Under the pieces are notes generated by a model. The model saw only the letters and a list, made by a program, of their open reading frames with translations. It ran no database searches and was not told the origin of the DNA. This document shows, piece after piece, positions 1-8,400 of a DNA stretch of 11,727 nucleotides. Both the position numbers and the translations under genes were made by a program. The stretch is taken from the NCBI GenBank assembly GCA_937871685.1, contig CALMOL010000433.1:1-11727 (forward strand). Direction: 5' to 3'. Origin of the DNA: an uncultured Verrucomicrobiota bacterium. GTDB lineage: Bacteria; Verrucomicrobiota; Verrucomicrobiia; Chthoniobacterales; SZAS-18. Every line of letters starts with the position of its first letter. Position 1 is the stretch's first letter.

Positions 1-2401
1 ACTCCGTTTCGGCGCCGCCCTCGCCCAGGCGGATTTCCTTGGTCCACGTGCCCTTGGCGACATCGACTCCATAGAGGTAGCGCCGCGGGCGCTCGGCGGT
101 GCCGGACACGGACTCCAGCCGGCCGTCCGGGAGGAAGCGCTCCACGCGCGTGCCGGCGGCGGGAGTGCCAAAGGCCAGGGTGGTGGTGCGCACGAGGCAC
201 CCCTGGGCGTCGAGGGACTCGGCGAACCGGGTGACGCGCCCCACCGCGTCGGTGGCTTGCGTGCGGCGGCCGGCCACGTCATAGGCGTTGGTCTCCTGCA
301 CGATGCGCGAGCCGTCGCTGCCCACGCGCGCGCGCTCGACCAGGCGGCCGGCGGCGTCGTGTTTCCATTCCGCGCGCACGCCGGCACGCGTTTCGGCAAT
401 CAGGCGCTTGGTGGCCGGGTCGTAGGCGTAGGTCGTCGTGACCCCGTCGCGGTCGGTGCGCGACTCCACCCCGCAGCAGCCGTAGGCGGTCAGCTCCGCG
501 GTGCCGTCGCCAAACTCCACGCGCGTGGGCCGGCCGAAGGCGTCGCGCTGCAGGGTGGTGGCGCTGGAAAGCGTCCGGCCGCTGGCGATGTCCTGGACGA
601 CTTCCAGCAACGGGTTGCCGGCCGCATCCACGCGCGTCGTGGTGCGAGTGCCGTCCGCGACCGCGGTGCCGTCCGCGTTGGCCGCGCCCCGGCACGCCTC
701 GGTGGTGCGTTCCCCGGTGGGCGCGTCGAACGTGTAAACGTAGGTCTCCAAGGTTCCGTCAGGCCGGTAAACGCGCGTGGGCAGTCCGTAAAAGACCGGC
801 TCGAGATAGCTGTTCTTGATGGTGACAGTCGTTGCGTTGTCCACGAGGGCGCCGGTGCCGTCCGCGCGGCCCTGCACTTCGGTCAGATGGACCTGTCCGC
901 CGATGTTCTGGCGAACCACGAAGCGCCGCGAGGTCTCGACGCCTTGCACGGTTTCCACGGTGACTTCCGACGGGTTGGAAACGGTGCTCCAATAGCGGCC
1001 GTAGGCCGTGGTGATGACCCGGCTCGTGGCATCCGAGCCCGGGGCGGCCTCGGCCCCGAACGGCGTGCGCACTTTTGTCGGCCGGCCCGCGCCATCGTAT
1101 TCGAAGTATTCCCAGCGGCCGTCCGGGGAGAGCTTTTGCTGCAATCGGCCGTAGCCCAAGGTTCCAACCGCTTCGTTGAAAGTGAACGTGGTGCTCAGGC
1201 CGGTGGCCGGATCGCCGAGGACTTCCTGGATCAACTCGTCCCCCCACGGAAAACGGCGAAACGTGCGCTGGGAGCGGGCGATCACCGCTCCCCCGATTTT
1301 CGACCTGGTCAGCCGGTCGATCCTCCAGCGCATCGGATTGTTCGATCCACCCGGGTCGGTCTCCAGCACGGCGGAGGTCACCTCCTCCGAGCCCGTGGAA
1401 AAGTTCCGGGTGAGCCGCCAAGTCTGCGTGTCCTCGCTCCACCCGTAATCGGCGATGGTGGCCGCGGCTTGATCGGTGATGCGAAGCTTGGTCAGCCTCA
1501 CGCCGGCGCTATCCGGGTCCTCGACGATGATGGTTTGGTAGGGCGCGCCGATCGGCGCATACAGCCCGTTCGAGCGCTGGCCGCGGCTGCCGATGGGATA
1601 AAAGCGAATCTCGTAACGGGACGACGAGATCGTGACAATGTCCACGAAGGCGTCTGGAACCAGCACTTGTCGGATCCCGCCGGAATCGAAGCTCACCCCA
1701 GCATCCGAGACGCCCGCCACGGTCAACGCGGCGCGCGAGGCGAGGGCGCCCGCCGGGCGGGCGGCATCGAGCTGCAGGGAGGCTTGGCCCCGGCCATCTT
1801 GACCGCTCCCAAGGCTGACGGAACCCTTCCCGCTTCCGTAGTCTGCATCCACCGCTCCGGGCGCGCACGTCGTCGCGGAACAGCGGCCCGAGGGGCAGGG
1901 AGGCAGGCTGACGATGATCGGCCTGGTCTCGCTGAAGATCCGATAGGGCCAGGGGCCGTCGGGCACGTATCCGAGCCAAGTCCAAGTGTAGATCCGTCCT
2001 CCCCGAGCCTTTGCCCCGTTGACGACGTTCCCCGACGAATCGGTGATCGTCGTGAAGCAGCGATTGATGATTCCGCTGCTCGGTTCGGTTTCTGGCTGGG
2101 GCACGATGTAAAAGAAGCGATCGAATGCTTCGCCGCCGGCTTGGCCCTCCGCATCCACGGTGAATCCGATCGGCTTGGGAGATTGCGATCCGTAACCCGC
2201 CCACACGGTGTAGGAGCCGGGGGGCAGCGCGTCGCCGCCCGAGCCAGCAACGACATAATGGACGTAAGTCTCCGTGCCGAAGTAGTATCCGTGGTAGTTC
2301 CAATACTGGCCCTCCTCGTCGGCGGAGCCAAAAACGAGCCCACCGGACCACAAGAGGGAGGCCCCGCATCCCAAAATCAAGCCGCGCATGGATGATCTCA
2401 T
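1..2401 (-). CDS. RHS/YD-repeat secreted protein, N-terminal 800 codons (3' end outside window)
   Basis: Translating the minus strand from the ATG at 2401 gives 800 codons with no stop up to the window edge. The N-terminus (MRSSMRGLILGCGASLLWSG, then GLVFGSA) reads as a signal peptide with probable cleavage after GSA near residue 27. A second in-frame ATG at 2389 would also keep it. Residues about 30-400 are an N-terminal region I do not recognise, with a Cys-rich patch (PCPSGRCSATTC) near residue 160. From about residue 415 come YD-repeat-type stretches: FEYDGAGRPTKV, YGCCG at 640 followed by DRDGVTTTYAYD, then HDAAGRLVE and AYDVAGRRTQATDAVGR. RHS/YD proteins form large shells or surface fibres and often end in a variable C-terminal effector; that end is not visible. 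The gene starts 86 bp after the giant protein upstream on the same strand, so co-transcription is plausible. No clear Shine-Dalgarno precedes either ATG. The family call is firm; the cellular role is inferred. Confidence 0.9.
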   Translation of the reverse strand, partial: MRSSMRGLILGCGASLLWSGGLVFGSADEEGQYWNYHGYYFGTETYVHYVVAGSGGDALPPGSYTVWAGYGSQSPKPIGFTVDAEGQAGGEAFDRFFYIVPQPETEPSSGIINRCFTTITDSSGNVVNGAKARGGRIYTWTWLGYVPDGPWPYRIFSETRPIIVSLPPCPSGRCSATTCAPGAVDADYGSGKGSVSLGSGQDGRGQASLQLDAARPAGALASRAALTVAGVSDAGVSFDSGGIRQVLVPDAFVDIVTISSSRYEIRFYPIGSRGQRSNGLYAPIGAPYQTIIVEDPDSAGVRLTKLRITDQAAATIADYGWSEDTQTWRLTRNFSTGSEEVTSAVLETDPGGSNNPMRWRIDRLTRSKIGGAVIARSQRTFRRFPWGDELIQEVLGDPATGLSTTFTFNEAVGTLGYGRLQQKLSPDGRWEYFEYDGAGRPTKVRTPFGAEAAPGSDATSRVITTAYGRYWSTVSNPSEVTVETVQGVETSRRFVVRQNIGGQVHLTEVQGRADGTGALVDNATTVTIKNSYLEPVFYGLPTRVYRPDGTLETYVYTFDAPTGERTTEACRGAANADGTAVADGTRTTTRVDAAGNPLLEVVQDIASGRTLSSATTLQRDAFGRPTRVEFGDGTAELTAYGCCGVESRTDRDGVTTTYAYDPATKRLIAETRAGVRAEWKHDAAGRLVERARVGSDGSRIVQETNAYDVAGRRTQATDAVGRVTRFAESLDAQGCLVRTTTLAFGTPAAGTRVERFLPDGRLESVSGTAERPRRYLYGVDVAKGTWTKEIRLGEGGAETE

Positions 2402-2487
2402 TTTCGTGATTCTAAGTTTTCCCGGATGAATCTGGGCCGCCGATTCCTGGAACGAGCGAGGCGGTCAAGGCGATCCTCATGGGCGGT

Positions 2488-5400
2488 CTATTCAAATCCT
2501 GGCGTGAGCACGGTGAGGGCGGGCGGCGGTCCGCCGGGATCCGCTCCCGGCGCGCTCGCGTTCGGATTGCGTCCCTCCAGGTAGCATCGCCAAAGCGGCA
2601 CGCCCGCCGGGCTCAGGTCGTTCGGACCCTTCGACAGGCCGCCGAAGTGCAGTTGCTCCCACCAGTCGGGCAGGCCGTCGCCGTCGGAGTCGCCCGCGCT
2701 GCCGCCAATCAGGCTGAAGGAGCTGGCGGAAGCATTCGAAGCCGCCGCGCGGTCGGTGAGGGTGGCGTCGCCCAACTGTCCCCGCCCGTTGGCGCCCCAC
2801 ACCCGGATCCCGCCGGTTCCCAGCCCCGCATAGGACGTGTCCAGCCCCGCGCCGAGCGCGGTGACGCCGGTGAGCCCCAGGATGCTCGTTGGCACGGGCA
2901 AGTCGCTCGCCTTGCCGACCCCGAGCGCGCGTCCCCAGGCCCAGACTTTCCCCTCGCTGTCCAACGCCAGGGTGTGGTAGCGGCCCGCCGCGATCTTGGT
3001 GATCGTCACCGCGGCCGGAAGCGGGACCTGGGCGGGCACCCCGCGCTCCGTGGTGTTTCCGCTGCCGAGCTGCCCGGCTGAATTGCCCCCCCACGTCCAG
3101 ACCGTCCCGTCGCGCCGAAGGGCAACGCTGTGCTCGGCCCCGGCGGCCACGGCCTTGAAGCCGTAGCCCAGGCCCGGCACCGGCACCGGCAGCCGGCGGG
3201 TCTGCGTGGAAGCGTCGCCGATTTGTCCGCGCTGGTTCGATCCCCAAGCCCACACGTCGCCGTTCTGGCGCAGCGCCAGCGCGTGGTCGGAGCCGGCGCT
3301 CAGCGCCACGACCTCGATCAGGCCGGGAATGATCCGCGGCTCCGGCTGGGCCGACGCCGCGGAACCGTTGCCGAGCTGGCCGGCCGAGTTGGAGCCCCAC
3401 GTCCACGCGCGCCCCTCCCGGTCGATCGCCAGGGAAAAATCGTCGCCCGCCGCGACCCCGGCGAACCGCACGCCGAACTGCGGAGGAATGAACTCGGCCG
3501 GCGCGCCGACCACGGCTTGCCCGTTCCCGCCGGCGGCCTGGCCCTGGTCGTTTGCCCCCCAGGCGAAAAGCTGGCCGGCGGCGTTGACCGCCAGGCTGTG
3601 CCGCTGCCCCGCGGCGGCCCCGACGATGTCCGGGAGCGCGGCAAGCTGGGTCGGCGTGCTCCGGTCGGCGCCCGTTGCGCCGAGCTGGCTGGAATCGTTC
3701 CCGCCGACTCCCCACAGGGTGCGGTCCGTGCGGAGCAGCACGGCGTGCGTGCCGCCCCCGCCGATGGCGCCGGTGTAAAAGTAGCTGCCGCCCGTGGTGG
3801 CGCTGGCTTGCCCAGCGGCAGAAAAGGCCGCGACGTTCACGGTGGCGGCCGCGGGAAGATCCCGCTCGATTTCCACCGGCCACGCCTCGCTGCCGGCCGT
3901 GAGGGGCGCGCCATCCAGGGCAAGCCGGACGGTCCCGGCCTGAGGCACGATCGGGGCGACGGTGAGCTTCTGATAGACAGGATACTCGCCGGGAGGCGGG
4001 CTCAAGAGGACGGGATTCACGGGGCCGGTGGCCGGATAAACCGCGCTCTGGGTGGCGCTCGCATTGCGGCCCGCGCCGAAGGCCCGGGCGCGGAGCAGCG
4101 AGCCGGGCGGAACCGTCAACGAAACGGAGTAAACCGGGCTGCCGACGGTGGGGACCGATCCGTCCAGGGTGTAATGCACCTGCTCATCGGGAGCGGCGGC
4201 GATCGAGATGGGCCCGGAGGGAGGGGCTCCGCCGGCCGGCGAGCACGAGGGCCGGCTGGCCGGACCGTAGATCTGATACGCCAGCGAGAGGGGCTCGCTC
4301 GGATCAAAGCCATCGCGGAAGGCGACGGCGCGAAACCAGTGCGATTCCGTCAGGGCGAAGGGCGTCTCCGCGGCATCGTCCTCGCCGACATCCATCTGCT
4401 CGATGGCGTGCCGGACGCGAGAATTTGGGGTAACGGGGCGCAGGTAGATGGAGATCGGGCCGGTAAACACGCCCCCTTGGCTTGGAAGCCCGTCCGGCAT
4501 CAGGGAGGCAACGGGCGGCTTCGGTCGGAAGGAAACTTGGAAAGTTGTCACCTCGCTGAACAAGCCCTTGTCGAAGGACCTGACCTTGACGGTGGTGCTC
4601 TGGGTAAAGGCCAGCGTGCCGGCCGACAGGATCGGGGATGCCGCCGTGGGATCGCTCCCGTCCAAGGTGTAGCGCAGCGTTCCCTGGCCGCCGGTGATGC
4701 CCAGCACGAGGGTGCCGCCGTCGGGCGCGCCGCCGGCGGGGGGATTCACGAGGGCCAGCTGCGGCGCTTCCACGTTGACGGAGCTGAACGGATTGGTGCC
4801 GAGCGCGATTTCCTGCGCGTTGGTCAACCCGTCGCCGTCGCTGTCGTAGTCGGGAATCAGGTATTTCGCGGCGAGGTAATATTGCACTCGCTCCCGTTCC
4901 TGATCGGAGAGCTTGCGATCGTAGATGATCACTTCGGCGATCTCCCCGCCGAAGGCGCCCCCGTAGTAGTGGTTGCTGGCCCCCAGCAGCGCGTTGGGCG
5001 GGAAGTAGTAGGCGTTGGCGCTCGTCGTGTAGTGCAAGGCCCCGTTGAGGCGCGAGGTCCACTCGCCGTCCTGGGAGGATACGTTGTAGAGGTGGGTCAC
5101 GTTGAGGTCCTGGGCGGGCCGCCCGGTGCTCTTGCGCGCCGTGGAGCCGAAGCGGTCGTAGATGGCCCCGTCGCTCGCCGGGTAGTAGGTCACGTCCGTG
5201 TCGTAGTAGGAGTCGTCCTCGCGGCCCATCAGCCACAAGAAGGGTCCACCCCCCGGCGCGCCCACGGTGCCGACGTGCTTGAGCACCACGAAGATCTCGG
5301 CAGCCGCTGTGCCGTTCATGAAGTTGGGCGCCAGGTTCATCCACTTATCGTCAAAGCGCAGCACCGGGTGTCCGTTCAAGGCGTTTTCCACCCGTTGCGG

Positions 5401-8400
5401 CTGGCGGCCTCCGTCAGGCTGCACGGCGTGGTTGCCTTGACCGGATTGGTCCAGCCAAATGTTCTCGCTGCCGGCCACCGTGCCCGCGTCCGCCTTCAGC
5501 CACAGGCGCATGTTGCCCATGGGCATTGCTACCCCGGCGAGCGCTGGGGTAGTCACCCCAAATTCTTGGCTCCAGCCGGAGACACCCTGATAATTGCGCG
5601 CCCGGACCCGGTAGGTGTAGGCCGCCCCCGGCTGGGCGGTCTGGTCAATCCAGCTCAGCGTGTTGGCCACCGTGGCCACCGCCACCCAGTCGCCGCCGGC
5701 ACTCTTGCGCTCGATGTCATAGACCACCGTCCAGTCCGCGGCCGCGCTGCTCCAGTTCAGGCTCACTTGGCTGCCCGCCAGGGCCATGGCGCTGCCTGCC
5801 GTCGGCGTCGGCGCCGCCGAGGCGATGAAGTTCCATTTTTGGTTGAGATAGAATCCGACCGCCTCCCTTTCCTGTTCGCTGAGCTTGCGGTCGTAGATGA
5901 TCAGCTCGGCGATGTCCCCGGCGAAGCAGCCCCCGTGGTAGTGCGGCACCGCTCCCAGCGTGGAGTCCGCCGGGTAAAAGAAAGCGTTGTCCGAAGTCGC
6001 GTAGTGCGTCGTTCCGTTCAGGCGCGAGATCCACTCGCCGTTCTGCGAGACCACATTGTAGAGGTGCGGCACGGCGAGATCCTGGGCGGGCCGGCCGGTG
6101 GTCTTGCGCGTCATGGAGCCGAAGCGCTCGTAGATCATCCCGTCCTGCCACCAGGGATACACGCTCACGTAGCCATCGTAATATTCATCGGCCTCCTTGC
6201 CCGTCATCCACAGGTAAACCCCGGTGCTCACGGCTGGGTTGCGCTTGAGCACCACGAACACCTCGGCGGCGGTGGCCCCGCTCATGAAGTCGTGGGCCAG
6301 GTCCATCCACGAGCCCGTGCCGTTGAAGCGCACCACCGGCCGCCCATTGAGCGCGTTCTCCACCAGTTGCGGCTGGCGGCCGCCGTTCAACTGGGTGGCG
6401 TGGCGGTTCTGCCCCGACTGGTCCAGCCAGATGTTCTCGCTGCCGGCCAACGTGCCCGCGTCCGCCTTCAGCCACAGACGCATGCCTCCGAAGGGCATCG
6501 CCGTGCCGCTGGACGAGGGCGTGGCCACGCCAAACTCCTGGCTCCAATCGGAGATCCCCTGGTAGTTGCGCGCCCGGACGCGATACCGGTAGGCCGTTCC
6601 AGGCTGGGCGGCTTGATCCACCCAGCTCAGGGCGTTTGGCGCCGTGGCCACCAGCACCCAGTTGCCGCCGGCGGACTTGCGCTCGATGTCATAGACCACC
6701 GTCCAGTCTGTGGCCGCGCTGCTCCAGTTCAGGCTCACTTGGCTGCCCGCCAGCGCGACCGCGCTGCCGGCGGTCGGCGTGGGCGCGATGGGCGCGATGA
6801 AGTTCCACTTCTGGTTGAGGTAGTAGCCCACCGCCTCTCGCTCCGCGTCGCTCAGCTTGCGGTCGTAGATGATCAGCTCGGCCACGTCCCCGGCCCACTG
6901 GCCGCCGTAGTAGTGGTTGCTGGCCCCCAGCAGCGCGTTGGGCGGGAAGTAGTAGGCGTTGGCGCTCGTCGTGTAGTGCAAGGCCCCGTTGAGGCGCGAG
7001 GTCCACTCGCCGTCCTGGGAGGATACGTTGTAGAGGTGGGTCACGTTGAGGTCCTGGGCGGGCCGCCCGGTGCTCTTGCGCGCCGTGGAGCCGAAGCGGT
7101 CGTAGATGGCCCCGTCGCTCGCCGGGTAGTAGGTCACGTCCGTGTCGTAAAAGGAGTCGTCCTCGCGGCCCATCAGCCACAGGAAGGGCCACTCGCCCAC
7201 CGCGACGTTGTGCTTGAGCACCACGAAGACCTCCGCCGCGCTGGTGCCGTCCATGAAGTTGGGCGCCAGGTTCACCCACTTGCCCTCGAAGCGCAGCACC
7301 GGGCGACCGTTCAGGGCGTTCTCCACCAACTGCGGCTGGCGGCTGCCGTCCAGCTGCACGGCGTCGTTCCGCCGGGCCAAGTCCTGCCAGCGGCTCACCG
7401 CGCCGTTCGCCGCGACCACGCCCGCGTCCGCCCGCAGCCATGTGCGAATGTCCTGCGTCGTGAGAGCGGCGCCCGAGGTCGGCGTCGTGGCGGATGCCGG
7501 CGAGGCAGGGGAGCTCCCGGTTCGGTTGATCGCCGTGACGCGGTAGGCGCAAGACTCTCCCGGCGCCAGGCCGGCGTCGATCCAGCCGCGTTGGCTTGCG
7601 CCCAGGGTGGCGACCAAGGCGAAGGGGCCGCCCCCGACGCTTCGCTCGACGGTGAACCCCGTGAGGTCGTCCGCTTCCTGGAACCACGAGAGCGCGATCT
7701 GGCCCGCGGAAAGGGGCGATGCCACGACCGCCGTCGGCGCCGTGGGCGGGGGGTTGAACCCATAGCGCGCATTGAGGTAATCCTCGATGGCCATGCGCTC
7801 CGCCGCGGGAAGCACGCGGTCGAAGATCATCACCTCGGCGATCTCTCCGGCGTAGAGGGAGTCCGGCCAGTTGCTCCGGCCAAGAAAATTGCTCGCGCGC
7901 AGAGCCGGCGAGATCGCGCCAGCGGCGCTGGTCGTCTTGAGCCGCTCGTTCCAATACAGGCTGGCCACGCCGCTGCCGTGCGTCAGGCCGAAAAGCTGGA
8001 CCAAGTTCGGCTGGATCAGTCCGGGGGCCTCCACGCCCGCGGCGACGCTCCCGCCGACCATCGAGTAGTAAACCAAGTTCGAGGAGCTTCCCACCCGCGC
8101 GAGGAGCAGATTGTCCGCCGCGCTCCCATTCCCGAAGTCAAAGAAGCGAGCCCAGCTCGGCGCACCGACGGGCTTTGCCACGACCAAAGCGGTGAAGCCA
8201 TCGGCGAGCTCCGAAAAGCCCGGCGGCAGGTCGAGAAAGGAAGCGCTGCCGTCAAACCACACCGAGGGCTGCCCGTTGGCCCCGCTCGTGGTCGGCGTGG
8301 GCCGGCTGGCGGCCGTCGCTTGGCGGGCGTTGTAGCCGCGGCCGCTCGCGTCGGACCAGCGAATCACCTTGCCGTTGGAATCGGTTTCCAGGCCGGCGTC

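Larger units (their letters stand above)
4860..7463 (-). repeat. 972-bp (324-residue) LamG+FN3 tandem modules inside the giant gene
   Basis: LamG domains 3, 4 and 5 and the FN3 domains between them repeat with an exact 972-bp offset at several anchor points. The 9-mer aggcgcgag is found at 5048, 6020 and 6992. The FN3 anchor cttgcgctcgatgtcatag is found at 5704 and 6676. LamG domains 1 and 2 are clearly more diverged, so the gene appears to have grown by late duplication of this central unit. Confidence 0.9.

Noticed and set aside
257..2395. A 712-codon plus-strand frame and several minus-strand Arg-rich frames over the RHS gene
   Set aside because: They are frame shadows. The minus frame starting at 2401 gives signal peptide and YD repeats, and the others give low-complexity Arg/Ala/Gly sequence.
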